64,000 nucleotides of DNA from Actinomadura luzonensis (lineage in GTDB: Bacteria; Actinomycetota; Actinomycetes; Streptosporangiales; Streptosporangiaceae): contig NZ_JAKRKC020000001.1 of assembly GCF_022664455.2 (NCBI RefSeq), positions 2,113,001-2,177,000 of the forward strand, read 5' to 3'. This document shows positions 54,504 through 62,387 of the stretch, in pieces. The position numbers and the translations under genes are program-made. Every line of letters begins with the position of its first letter. The first letter of the stretch is position 1. Below the pieces are notes generated by a model, which ran no database searches, had not been told where the DNA came from, and was given only the letters and a program-made list of their open reading frames with translations.

Positions 54504-54854
54504 CTAGAACCCTGGCAACTGTCCGAGGCCGCCGCCGCCCAGCCCCTGGGCCAGCGGGCCGAGCTTCTCCTGCTGCAGGTCGGCCGCCGCGCGCACCGCG
54601 TCGCGGACCGCCGCGATCACCAGGTCGGCGATCGTGTCGGCGGTGTCCTGCGGGTCGCCGGCGTCGATCACGCTCGGGTCGATCTTCAGTTCGAGCAGCT
54701 CGCCCGACCCGTTGACGACGGCCGTCACCAGGCCACCGCCGGATGAGCCCTCGATCTGCGCGTCGTTGAGCTCCTGCTGGGCGCTCACAAGCTGCTGCTG
54801 CATGAGCTGGGCCTGCTCCAGCAGCTGCTGCAGGTTGACATCCCCTGGGTTCAC
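54504..54854 (-). CDS. YbaB/EbfC-family nucleoid-associated protein
   Basis: 116 residues. [52 protein letters not shown] is the YbaB core; the tail ends [11 protein letters not shown], as in many actinobacteria. It is a small DNA-binding dimer and sits in the conserved dnaX-ybaB-recR block, though the GAF regulator here separates it from dnaX. GTG 54854 has GGAG ahead. Confidence 0.95.
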   Translation of the reverse strand: MNPGDVNLQQLLEQAQLMQQQLVSAQQELNDAQIEGSSGGGLVTAVVNGSGELLELKIDPSVIDAGDPQDTADTIADLVIAAVRDAVRAAADLQQEKLGPLAQGLGGGGLGQLPGF

Positions 54855-55311
54855 CGTCGTGCGCTCCTCGTGGCTCCGCGTTCTTGACTGCCACGAGCCT
54901 ACGGTGTTTGGGCGGCGACATGTACTGCGGGGACACCCCATGTTTCGCCGCCCGTCCGGTCGCCACCCCGCCGCCCGCCCGCGCCGCCCGGCGGCACTGG
55001 GACGCGTGGGACCCGTGTTCCCCGCCGGACCTGCCATGCGGGCCTCGGGGCTGCCGTGTGGGACCGATGTCATACCTGCCGTGGGTGTGCTTGGTGGTGT
55101 TATGGCCGGATCCCGGCCCCCCTCCAGTGTCCGAGACCCGGCCAACACGCCGACGGAGCGGCCGCACCACGCCGACGCGATGGGCCATGACATTACGCGG
55201 GGCGACGTTGCACACACGTTGCGTTCATTCAAACACCCTCCGCAATCCCCCGAACAGGTTGCGCAGATCGGCCGCAAGGCGGATGCTCTACATGACTACT
55301 TGGAGTGACCG
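54855..55311. other. Intergenic region between ybaB and the GAF regulator
   Basis: 457 bases. A hairpin at 54910-54953 pairs GGGCGGCGACATG with CATGTTTCGCCGCCC, two bases bulged; it lies in the ybaB-recR leader side. The right half (about 55190-55300) is AT-richer, with a direct repeat ACGTTGC-N4-ACGTTGC, and holds the promoter of the GAF gene. No protein or known RNA is recognised. Confidence 0.4.
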
Positions 55312-56997
55312 ATGAGTTACGCCCACCTCGACGCGTACTCCCGCCTGCTACGCGGGGCACACGAAGCCGCGGCCGCCGGCCACGTCTGGCCGGACGCGCC
55401 CCGCAGCCTCATCCAGGACTCCTGGCGCCGTTCGCTGGCCGCCGGGATCGACCTCGAGGCCAGGAGCGCGCCGCTCGTCTACGACGAGGCGCACCTCGAC
55501 GACATCCGCAGGGAGCACCCGCTGCAGCCGTTGCTGCCCCTGCTCGCCACCACCCTCGCCGGCCTCGCCGCCGAGACCGGCCACGTGATGATCATCACGG
55601 ACGGCCGGGGCCGGGTGCTCTGGCGCGAGGGCGGCAGCTCCATCCTGCGCCGCGCCGACCAGGTCGGCCTCGCCGACGGGCACGAGTGGGAGGAGGGCAC
55701 GGTCGGCACCAACGGCATCGGCACCGCCCTCGCCACCGGCCGCCCCGTGCACGTCTACTCCGAGGAGCACCTGCTGCGCGTGCTGCACGTCTGGTCGTGC
55801 AGCGCCGCCCCGATCACCGACCCCGACTCGGGGCGGGTCATCGGCTGCGTCGACGTCAGCGGCACCGCCCGCACCCTCCACCCCGCCACGGTCGCCCTCG
55901 TCGGGGCGGCGGCCAAGCTCGCCGAGAGCCAGCTCGCGCTGCGCATGCACGAGCGCGACGAGCGCCTGCGGCGGCGGTACGAGTCGCTGCGGGCGCGGTC
56001 CGGCGTGCTGCTCTCGCCCACGGGCCGGGTCATCTCCGGCGACCCGGGCGGGCGGCTGGGCGAGCGCGTCCCCCTCTGGGACGACACCGCCCTGTCCGCC
56101 GCGGACGACCCGCCGCCCGGCGGCGGCTTCGCCCTGCCCGGTGACGGCGCCCTGCCCGGCGGCGGCCTCGCCATGCCCGGCGGCCTCGTCCCGCCCGGCG
56201 GCCTCATTCCCCCCGGCGGCCTCGCCCTGCCCGGCGGCGGCGCCTCTTCCCGCGTCACCGGCCTGTCCGCCATCGTGTCCGGCCCGCCCGGCCGGGAGCC
56301 CGCCGCCGGCCCACCGCTCTACCCCGGCCACCGCCCGCGCCTGTCCGGGCAGCGCATGATCCTGCGCGACGGCACCGTGGCCGTGCTGGAGCCCTTCTCC
56401 GAGGGCTACCTCCTGCGCACCCTGCCCGGCGCCGCGCCGGGCGCGCTCACCCTGACCTTCCTCGGCGAAGGCGTGCCGTCGATCACCCTGAACGAGCGCG
56501 ACCGCCCCCTGTCGCTCCGCCACGCCGAGATCCTGGCCCTGCTCGCGCTGCACCCCCACGGCCTGACGGCCGAGCAGCTCTCCTTCCACATGTACGGCGA
56601 CTCCGGCAACCCCGTGACCATCCGGGCCGAGATCCACCGGCTGCGCACCCAGCTCGGCAACGCCGTCTCCGCCAAGCCGTACCGGCTGGCCTGCCCGGTC
56701 GAGGCCGACTTCCTGGCCGTCCGCCGGCACGTGGCCGCCAAGGACGCGGCGGCGCTGGCGCGCACGTACAAGGGGCCGCTCCTGCCCCGCTCCGAGTCGC
56801 CCGAGATCCGCCGCGAACGGGACGAGCTGGAAGCCCAGGTCCGCGCCTGCCTCCTCCGCCACGGCTCCCCCGAACACCTGTGGACCTACGCGCAGACCCC
56901 GAACGGCCGGGACGACTACGAGGTGCTGGAACGCCTCGCCGCCCTCCACCCCACGGACAGCCGCGCCGCCGCCGCCCGCACCCGCCTCCTCCCCTGA
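55312..56997 (+). CDS. GAF-domain transcriptional regulator with Pro/Gly repeat linker
   Basis: 561 residues. The N-terminal SRLLRGAHEAAA and SLIQDSWRRSLAAGID are typical of GAF activators such as GodR/AcoR. The GAF domain spans about 75-190 (VMIITDGRGRVLWREGG, EGTVGTNGIGTALATGRPVHVYSEEHLL, IGCVDVSG). A linker of LPGGG/PPGGL repeats (about 270-315) follows, then a winged-helix-like C-terminus (about 390-500, LSLRHAEILALLALHPHGLTAEQLSFHMYGD). No AAA domain is present. Such proteins often switch alcohol or aldehyde dehydrogenase genes; no target is adjacent. Confidence 0.87.
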   Translation: MSYAHLDAYSRLLRGAHEAAAAGHVWPDAPRSLIQDSWRRSLAAGIDLEARSAPLVYDEAHLDDIRREHPLQPLLPLLATTLAGLAAETGHVMIITDGRGRVLWREGGSSILRRADQVGLADGHEWEEGTVGTNGIGTALATGRPVHVYSEEHLLRVLHVWSCSAAPITDPDSGRVIGCVDVSGTARTLHPATVALVGAAAKLAESQLALRMHERDERLRRRYESLRARSGVLLSPTGRVISGDPGGRLGERVPLWDDTALSAADDPPPGGGFALPGDGALPGGGLAMPGGLVPPGGLIPPGGLALPGGGASSRVTGLSAIVSGPPGREPAAGPPLYPGHRPRLSGQRMILRDGTVAVLEPFSEGYLLRTLPGAAPGALTLTFLGEGVPSITLNERDRPLSLRHAEILALLALHPHGLTAEQLSFHMYGDSGNPVTIRAEIHRLRTQLGNAVSAKPYRLACPVEADFLAVRRHVAAKDAAALARTYKGPLLPRSESPEIRRERDELEAQVRACLLRHGSPEHLWTYAQTPNGRDDYEVLERLAALHPTDSRAAAARTRLLP

Positions 56998-57606
56998 CCC
57001 TCCACCCGAAGCCCCCCACCCGTTCGCCCATCGATTCACCGGGCCCGCATGAGGGCCGAACGGCCGCCGGCAGGCCCACTGCCAGCAAGTTCACCACCAG
57101 CGGGTCCACCGCCACCCGACCACTGCCAGTGAGCTCGCCACCGGCGGGGTCCACCATGAGCAGATCCGCCGCCGGTAGGCACCCGCCAACAGGCCACCGA
57201 TCAGCGGCTGCGCTGTCAGCAGGGTGCCCACCAACCGGCCGCCCACCAACAGGTCCGCCACTGGCGGATCCACCATCGCAGCCCACCCACCAGCGGTCCG
57301 CCGCCGCGACCACAGCCCCCACCTGTGCTTCAGCCCGCCGTCCTCGAACGGTCGGCATCAGCCACCCCCCGGCCGGCGCACCTCGCACCAGCGGCCCAGC
57401 AGGCGGTAGAGGCAAGGATCCAGGGATCGTGGACCCGAAGCGGCGGAATTTGGGACTCACGCCATCCGGGAGCCGCGAGGCTTGAGAATCCGAGGCCCGG
57501 AAGTCGGGATGCCCGAAAGCCGTGACATCCGCAGGTCACGACGTCCGGAAGTCACGCGTCCACGCGAGCCGCGCGTCCTGGAGCTACGAGCCGCGCGGTC
57601 AGCGGG
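56998..57606. repeat. Degenerate-repeat intergenic region beyond dnaX
   Basis: 609 bases without a credible gene. CCACCAACAGG-, CCACCAGCGG- and CGCCACTGGCGG-like elements recur irregularly at 57090-57310, and short GGAAGTC/GTCACG elements recur at 57480-57570. Any open frames here change register repeatedly and lack ribosome sites. The boundary to dnaX is at 57606. Confidence 0.5.
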
Positions 57607-58758
57607 TCACGTGTGGTCGATCTCGCCGATGACGCGAGCCCCCAGCTCGCGCTCCAGCAGCGCCATCCCCGAGACCGCATCCACATCGGCGTCCGCGTCG
57701 TTGAGCGGATCGACCTCGTCCGCGTCCGGCCCCTTGTTACGCCCGGGGACGGCATCGGGCCAGGCCGCCGCCGTGGCGCCCCGTCCGCCGGCCGCCACCC
57801 GGGGCCCGGCCTGGGCGGCCGCCTTCGCCGCCGACCGTGCGGCGGCCAGGCCCGCGCTCGGCATGGTGGAGACGGCCGCGGCAGGCGCGGTACGGGTCAG
57901 GTCGGGCGAGGGCGGCATGCCGGGGCCCGGGTCGTCCGGGGCCTCGGGCCAGGACTCGTCCGTGGTCGCCCGCGCCGCCGGCACCGCGGCGGCGACCACA
58001 GCGGTGGCCGCGGGAGGCCGCCCGGGGTCCTGCGCGCCCTGGTCGTCCTGGGAGCCGCCGTCGCCGTGCGACGACGTGCGCCCCTGAGGCCCGGGCGCGC
58101 CGTTCTGCGGGCCGGGAGCGGGGCTCTGCGCGTCCGGCGCGGCAGGCGGCACGTACGCCGGCGGCTGCGCGGGCGCCGGTGGACGGCCGCCCCGCCCGGA
58201 CGGCGAAGGAGGCGGCGCGTTCCCGACGACCGCCTCGACGCGCCACGTCCCGCCGAGCACGTCGCTCAACGCGCTGGCCACGACGGCGTCCTTGCCCCCG
58301 CCCGTGAAGTTCTTCATCGCGCCGACCTGGCTGAACCCGAGCGTGACGATGTTGCCCTCGACGCCCACCACCTGGGCGTTGGTGCTCACGTTGGCCCAGA
58401 CCACGATGCTGCGCTGCTTGAGTGAGGCCAGCACGGCGGGCCACTGCTGCTGCATGACCGCGGCCCCGGCTCCGGCCTGGCCCCCGCCGCCGGCGGGAGC
58501 TTCCGGAGCGGCCGCGGAGGGAGCAGAGACGGAGGGAGCGGACACGGGAGAAGGAGGCGCAGATGCAGCGGGCGCGGCGGCCGGGGCGCCAGGACGGGCC
58601 GGTTCCGGCCAGTCGTCCGCCCCACCGCCTCCACCGGCGGCCCCACCGGCGGCCCCACCGGCAGCGCCGGCACCGGCCCCTTGCTCCGCACGACCGGCCG
58701 CACCGGACGACGCCCCGCCGACGGCGGCCCCGCCCGGCGCCTGCTCGACGACACCCGG
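57607..58758 (-). CDS. dnaX: dnaX, C-terminal part in the shifted (-1) frame
   Basis: This frame opens just after a TGA at 58761-58759 and runs to 57607. It reads PGVVEQAPGGAAVGG, a Gly/Ala-rich linker, then the tau-like domain MQQQWPAVLASLKQRSIVVWANVSTNAQVVGVEGNIVTLGFSQVGAMKNFTGGGKDAVVASALSDVLGGTW, which is the DnaX C-terminal domain that contacts the polymerase. Joined to the upstream frame it would make about 840 residues, normal for an actinobacterial tau. No start of its own is needed, although an ATG exists at 58545. Confidence 0.75.
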   Translation of the reverse strand, partial: PGVVEQAPGGAAVGGASSGAAGRAEQGAGAGAAGGAAGGAAGGGGGADDWPEPARPGAPAAAPAASAPPSPVSAPSVSAPSAAAPEAPAGGGGQAGAGAAVMQQQWPAVLASLKQRSIVVWANVSTNAQVVGVEGNIVTLGFSQVGAMKNFTGGGKDAVVASALSDVLGGTWRVEAVVGNAPPPSPSGRGGRPPAPAQPPAYVPPAAPDAQSPAPGPQNGAPGPQGRTSSHGDGGSQDDQGAQDPGRPPAATAVVAAAVPAARATTDESWPEAPDDPGPGMPPSPDLTRTAPAAAVSTMPSAGLAAARSAAKAAAQAGPRVAAGGRGATAAAWPDAVPGRNKGPDADEVDPLNDADADVDAVSGMALLERELGARVIGEIDHT

Positions 58759-60128
58759 TCACCGGCCCCGGCCGGAGCCGGCTCCGGCGCGGCGTGAACC
58801 GAGACGGCACTCGCGCCAGGCGCAGCCGACGCCCCGGCCGGCTCGGCGGCCAGCCGCGCGGACGCCGCCCCCGGCCGCGGGATCGCCACGCCCCCGGAGA
58901 CCGTTCCCCCGGAGACCCCTCCCCCGGAAGCGAGCGCCGGAGCGGCGGCGCGGGCGGCCATGGCGGCGACGGCGCCGCCGCGCTCCAGCCGTTCGAGGCG
59001 GGCCAGCAGCGCCGCCTCCCCCTGCGCGGCCCCCGGCAGCAGCACCCGGGCGCACATCAGTTCGAGCAGCAGCCGCGGCGACGTGGCCCCGCGCATCTCG
59101 GTCAGCCCGGCGTTGAACACCTCGGCGGCCCTGGTCAGCTCGGCGGGCCCCATGGACGCGGCCTGCTGCACGAGCCGCTCCAGCTCGTCGGCGGGCCGGT
59201 CGAGCAGCCCGCTGGTGGCCGCCTCGGGCACGTTGGCCAGGATCACCAGGTCACGGAAGCGTTCGAGCAGGTCGGCGGCGAAGCGGCGCGGGTCGTGGCC
59301 GCCCTCGATGACCCGGTTGACCGTCTGGAACACCTTGCCGCCGTCGCGCGCCGCGAACGCGTTGACGACCTCGTCGAGCAGGTCGCCGTCGGTGTAGCCG
59401 AGCAGCGAGACGGCCTTGGCGTACGTGATGCCGTCCTCCTCGGCCCCGGCGAGGAGCTGGTCGAGGATGGACAGCGAGTCGCGGGCGGAGCCGGCTCCTG
59501 CGCGCACGACGAGCGGCAGCGCGGCCGGCTCGAAGGGGACGTTCTCGGAGGTGAGGATCTCCTCCAGCAGCCCGCGGAGCGTCGCCGGCGGCATCAGCCG
59601 GAACGGGTAGTGGTGCGTGCGCGACTTGATCGTGCCGATGACCTTCTCGGGCTCGGTCGTCGCGAAGATGAACTTCAGGTGCGGCGGGGGCTCCTCGACG
59701 AGCTTGAGCAGCGCGTTGAACCCTTCGCGGGTCACCATGTGCGCCTCGTCGATGATGTAGATCTTGTAGCGCGCCGAGACGGGGGCGAAGAAGGCCCGCT
59801 CGCGCAGGTCGCGCGCGTCGTCGACGCCGCCGTGCGAGGCGGCGTCGATCTCGATGACGTCGAGGTGACCGGGGCCGGTGGGCGCGAGGGCGACGCACGA
59901 CTCGCAGACGCCGCAGGGGTCGGGGGTGGGCCCCTGCTCGCAGTTGAGAGAGCGGGCCAGGATGCGGGCGCTGGAGGTCTTGCCGCAGCCGCGCGGGCCG
60001 CTGAACAGGAAAGCGTGGTTGATGCGGCCCATCCGGAGGGCCTGCCGCAGCGGGTCGGTGACGTGTTCCTGACCCTTGACCTCGGCGAAGGTCCCGGGCC
60101 GGTACTTGCGGTAAAGCGCAAGGCTCAT
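58386..60128 (-). CDS. dnaX: DNA polymerase III gamma/tau subunit, zero-frame part
   Basis: 580 residues in this frame. The clamp-loader ATPase is complete: GPRGCGKTSS Walker A, the four zinc cysteines (C-x8-CGVCESC pattern), IYIIDEAHM Walker B, FATTEPEKVI sensor 1 and GSARDSLSILDQ sensor 2. After about residue 455 the sequence becomes Arg/Pro-rich and no longer looks like DnaX, ending at 58386, while the true C-terminal domain continues in the next frame. One missing C in the GACCGGGTG run at about 58755 would restore the frame. The SRP RNA gene lies 35 bases upstream. Confidence 0.9.
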   Translation of the reverse strand: MSLALYRKYRPGTFAEVKGQEHVTDPLRQALRMGRINHAFLFSGPRGCGKTSSARILARSLNCEQGPTPDPCGVCESCVALAPTGPGHLDVIEIDAASHGGVDDARDLRERAFFAPVSARYKIYIIDEAHMVTREGFNALLKLVEEPPPHLKFIFATTEPEKVIGTIKSRTHHYPFRLMPPATLRGLLEEILTSENVPFEPAALPLVVRAGAGSARDSLSILDQLLAGAEEDGITYAKAVSLLGYTDGDLLDEVVNAFAARDGGKVFQTVNRVIEGGHDPRRFAADLLERFRDLVILANVPEAATSGLLDRPADELERLVQQAASMGPAELTRAAEVFNAGLTEMRGATSPRLLLELMCARVLLPGAAQGEAALLARLERLERGGAVAAMAARAAAPALASGGGVSGGTVSGGVAIPRPGAASARLAAEPAGASAAPGASAVSVHAAPEPAPAGAGDRVSSSRRRAGPPSAGRRPVRPVVRSKGPVPALPVGPPVGPPVEAVGRTTGRNRPVLAPRPPRPLHLRLLLPCPLPPSLLPPRPLRKLPPAAGARPEPGPRSCSSSGPPCWPHSSSAASWSGPT

Positions 60129-60162
60129 GCGACCATCCCGCCTGCGAGGGGGCTCTCAACGA

Positions 60163-60254
60163 AGAGACCCCCCGCACACCCGCCAGAGCCCGCTTATCCT
60201 TGCTGCCTTCCGGCCCTGGGGAGGTTCACAGGATGACGCCGCGCGAGGGGTCCT
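60163..60254 (-). ncRNA. ffs: Small SRP RNA (4.5S type)
   Basis: Read leftward, GGCCGGAAGGCAGCAAGG is the conserved SRP54-binding apical loop. The flanks pair: GGACCCC near 60253 with GGGGTC near 60168, giving a hairpin of about 92 nucleotides. TAGACT at 60265-60260 is a -10 element 6 bases before the inferred start. Location beside dnaX is usual in actinobacteria. End points are estimated from pairing. Confidence 0.88.
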
Positions 60255-60309
60255 TGGACAGTCTAGCCGGACCCGGCAGTGCTTGCTCCATGTCCGCGCC
60301 TCAGGAACG

Positions 60310-60351
60310 CGGAAAGTCGGACCCGGAAAGTCGGACCCGGAAAGTCGGACG
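60310..60351. repeat. 14-base tandem repeat between SRP RNA and tRNA-Ser
   Basis: CGGAAAGTCGGACC occurs at 60310-60323, 60324-60337 and, with the last base changed, 60338-60351. It lies in the shared upstream zone of the divergent SRP RNA and tRNA genes. Confidence 0.75.
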
Positions 60352-60398
60352 AGGAAAGGTGGTCCGGACACCGCCGGAAGTCCGGTAAGCTCGTCGGC

Positions 60399-60483
60399 GG
60401 AGGATTCGCCTAGTGGCCGAGGGCGCACGCTTGGAAAGCGTGTATAGGGCAACCTATCGGGGGTTCAAATCCCCCATCCTCCG
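60399..60483 (+). tRNA. tRNA-Ser (anticodon GGA)
   Basis: 85 bases form a class II cloverleaf: acceptor GGAGGAT with ATCCTCC, anticodon stem CACGC/GCGTG around TTGGAAA (anticodon GGA at 60433-60435), a long variable arm, and a T-arm with GGTTCAAAT. The 3' CCA is not encoded. Confidence 0.95.
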
Positions 60484-60504
60484 CGCCTGGTTGAGGCAGT
60501 AGTA

Positions 60505-60539
60505 CGAAGGGGCCGACCCCATCCAAGTCGGCCCCTTCG
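60505..60539 (+). terminator. Terminator after tRNA-Ser
   Basis: CGAAGGGGCCGAC at 60505-60517 pairs perfectly with GTCGGCCCCTTCG at 60527-60539 across a 9-base loop, 22 bases past the tRNA. Only a short T content follows. Confidence 0.8.
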
Positions 60540-60666
60540 TCGTTTCCGCCCTGGGAGGGTCCTCGGCGCGGAAGCCGGGAGCGGCGCGCCGGAAATGGTT
60601 CGACCGGAGGGTGTCCGGGCTGGTAACGTCCAGCGGACCGTGACCTGACGCCAGGAGGTGAGACCC

Positions 60667-60726
60667 ATGAACGCTGTAACGACGTGGGTGCTCCGCCTCC
60701 TCGTCACGGTCGGGCGACTGACGTAG
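60667..60726 (+). CDS. 19-residue leader peptide
   Basis: ATG 60667 is preceded by AGGAGGTGA at 60653-60661, the best ribosome site in the window, and opens MNAVTTWVLRLLVTVG, ending at TAG 60724-60726. A site this strong on so short a frame argues for real translation. It precedes the GNAT and IF-1 paralogue genes and is followed by alternative hairpins, as in translation attenuators. The peptide itself has no recognised family. Confidence 0.7.
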   Translation: MNAVTTWVLRLLVTVGRLT

Positions 60727-60761
60727 GTGTCGCCGGGAGCGCCTGGACGAGGCAATCCCGG
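60695..60761 (+). promoter_or_regulatory. Predicted translation attenuator before the GNAT gene
   Basis: GGCGAC (60713-60718) can pair with GTCGCC (60729-60734). Alternatively CCGGGA (60733-60738) can pair with TCCCGG (60756-60761), which covers the first bases of the GNAT ribosome site GGAAAGG (60760-60766). The two hairpins share bases and exclude each other. An outer CTCGTC/GACGAG pairing (60700-60705, 60746-60751) is also possible. Ribosome stalling on the leader peptide could choose between them. Confidence 0.55.
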
Positions 60762-60775
60762 AAAGGCGACAAGCT

Positions 60776-61573
60776 ATGCACTCTGCTCATTTCTCTCCGG
60801 ACACGGGCAAGCATGCCGTGTCCGTCACGCGGGTCGCGGAGACGCAGTGGCATGCCGTGGAGGACGACCTGACGGTCGGCCGCGGCCACACCTCGCGCCG
60901 CCTCGACGGACGCACCTTCCTCAGCATCGACGCCTGGCACGGCGCGGCCTTCGACCGGCTCGCCGAGGCCATGCTGGCGGACCTGCCGAGGCCGCTGTAC
61001 ACGGTGGTCGACGAGGCCGACCTCGACCTGGCCGCGCAGTGGCGGCGGGCCGGCTTCGCGACGCGCCGCCGCGAGTGGGAGTACGCCGTGCCCACCGACC
61101 CGGAGGTCACCGGGCTCGGCTCCGCGCTGCCGCCGCCGGACGTGACGATCGTGGCCGCGGGCGGCGCCCAGGCGGGGCCGCTGCGCGCGCTCGACCGTGC
61201 GATCAGGGCCGAGGTCGAGGCCACCGTCGGCTGGCAGGAGATGCCCGCCGAGGTGCTGCCCCTCCTGGACGAGGCCACCCGGCTGGACCCGTCGAAGTAC
61301 GTGGTGGCGGCCCGGCCCGGCGCGTACGTGGGGCTGCTCCGGGTGGCCCACGTGCCGCGCCGGCCGCGCATCGGCCTGGTCGCGGTGCGGTCGGCCCAGC
61401 AGCGGCGCGGCATCGCCCGGGCGCTGCTCGCCCACACACTGAACGCGCTCCACCGCTGCGGCACCGCGACGGCGTCGGCCGAGGTGCACGAGTCCAACGC
61501 GGCGGCCATGGCGCTGTTCGAGGGGATCGGCGCCCGGCGCGCGAGCAGCAACCTGGAGCTGGTGCTCCGCTGA
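60776..61573 (+). CDS. GNAT-family N-acetyltransferase
   Basis: 265 residues. The N-terminal half (about 1-125) looks like a divergent GNAT fold; the second half has the acetyl-CoA motif [31 protein letters not shown] and [18 protein letters not shown]. Two tandem GNAT domains, as in mycothiol synthase or some antibiotic acetyltransferases, are possible. ATG 60776 has GGAAAGG 8 bases ahead. It follows the leader peptide and precedes the IF-1 paralogue, so ribosome-linked regulation is inferred. Substrate unknown. Confidence 0.88.
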   Translation: MHSAHFSPDTGKHAVSVTRVAETQWHAVEDDLTVGRGHTSRRLDGRTFLSIDAWHGAAFDRLAEAMLADLPRPLYTVVDEADLDLAAQWRRAGFATRRREWEYAVPTDPEVTGLGSALPPPDVTIVAAGGAQAGPLRALDRAIRAEVEATVGWQEMPAEVLPLLDEATRLDPSKYVVAARPGAYVGLLRVAHVPRRPRIGLVAVRSAQQRRGIARALLAHTLNALHRCGTATASAEVHESNAAAMALFEGIGARRASSNLELVLR

Positions 61574-61626
61574 CACCCCGCCGCCGCGAGCGCGGCGGCT
61601 CATCGACTTCGAGAAAGCGAGAGATC

Positions 61627-61848
61627 ATGCCAAGAACAGCGAACGGCATCGAGATGGAGGGCACCGTCCTCGAGTGCCTCCGCAACGCCACCTTCCGGGT
61701 GGAGCTGCAGAACGGGCACAAGGTGCTCGCGCACATCAGCGGGAAGATCCGCAAGAACTACATCAAGATCCTCCCGTACGACCGGGTGCTCGTGGAGCTC
61801 AGCCCGTACGACCTCACCCGGGGCCGCATCCTCTACCGGTACAGGTAG
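61627..61848 (+). CDS. infA: Translation initiation factor IF-1, second (paralogous) copy
   Basis: 73 residues, the full IF-1 S1-like OB fold: [67 protein letters not shown] is split here into its parts [18 protein letters not shown] and [13 protein letters not shown], which are near universal. Variations such as [15 protein letters not shown] differ from the usual infA of the rpmJ-rpsM operon, and no ribosomal protein genes are near, so this is a paralogue. It follows the GNAT with a GC hairpin (61580-61599) between. Confidence 0.9.
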   Translation: MPRTANGIEMEGTVLECLRNATFRVELQNGHKVLAHISGKIRKNYIKILPYDRVLVELSPYDLTRGRILYRYR

Positions 61849-61979
61849 CGGCGGCGGCAGGGGCGGCACGGTGGCGGAGCGGCTGGTATGCCGTCTTCGT
61901 CGGGTCACGGGCGTCGGCGGAAAGGCCCGCTTACGATCGGCTTTGTCGCCCCTGTCCGCCCCGTGAAGGGTGAGCGCGT

Positions 61980-62387
61980 ATGGCCGAGTCGTACCGGGTC
62001 GAGGTCGTTCCCCTGCCGGTGAGCGTGGCGCGCATCTGCATGTGGGTTCAGGCGGGCATGGGCGCGCTGGGGCTGGCGCTGCTGCTCACGCTGGTCGGCG
62101 GGATGAGCGGCGAGGCCGTCGGGACGGCGCTGCCGATGCTGGCCGTCCCGCTGGCCGCGATCCTGGTGATCGGGTACGCCGCCTACCAGGTCCGGTCGCG
62201 CCGCCGCTGGGTGCGGGCGGCCGGCATCGTCGTCGAGTCGTTGCAGGTCCTGCACGGCATCTGGTCGCTCACCGGCGGGTTCGGCGTCAGCACGGTGCTC
62301 AACGTGGCGCTGGCGCTGGCCGTGGCGTACCTGCTGGTCCGGCCGGAGTCGGCGGCCTGGTTCGACCGGTCAGCGGTCAGGCGCTGA
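61980..62387 (+). CDS. Small hypothetical membrane protein
   Basis: 135 residues with about four hydrophobic segments (ARICMWVQAGMGALGLALLLTLVGG, LPMLAVPLAAILVIGYAAYQ, AGIVVESLQVLHGIWSL, STVLNVALALAVAYLLV). The ATG at 61980 follows AAGGGTGAG. No family recognised; the layout is common among actinobacterial small membrane proteins. The end overlaps the LysE gene by 11 bases. Confidence 0.75.
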   Translation: MAESYRVEVVPLPVSVARICMWVQAGMGALGLALLLTLVGGMSGEAVGTALPMLAVPLAAILVIGYAAYQVRSRRRWVRAAGIVVESLQVLHGIWSLTGGFGVSTVLNVALALAVAYLLVRPESAAWFDRSAVRR

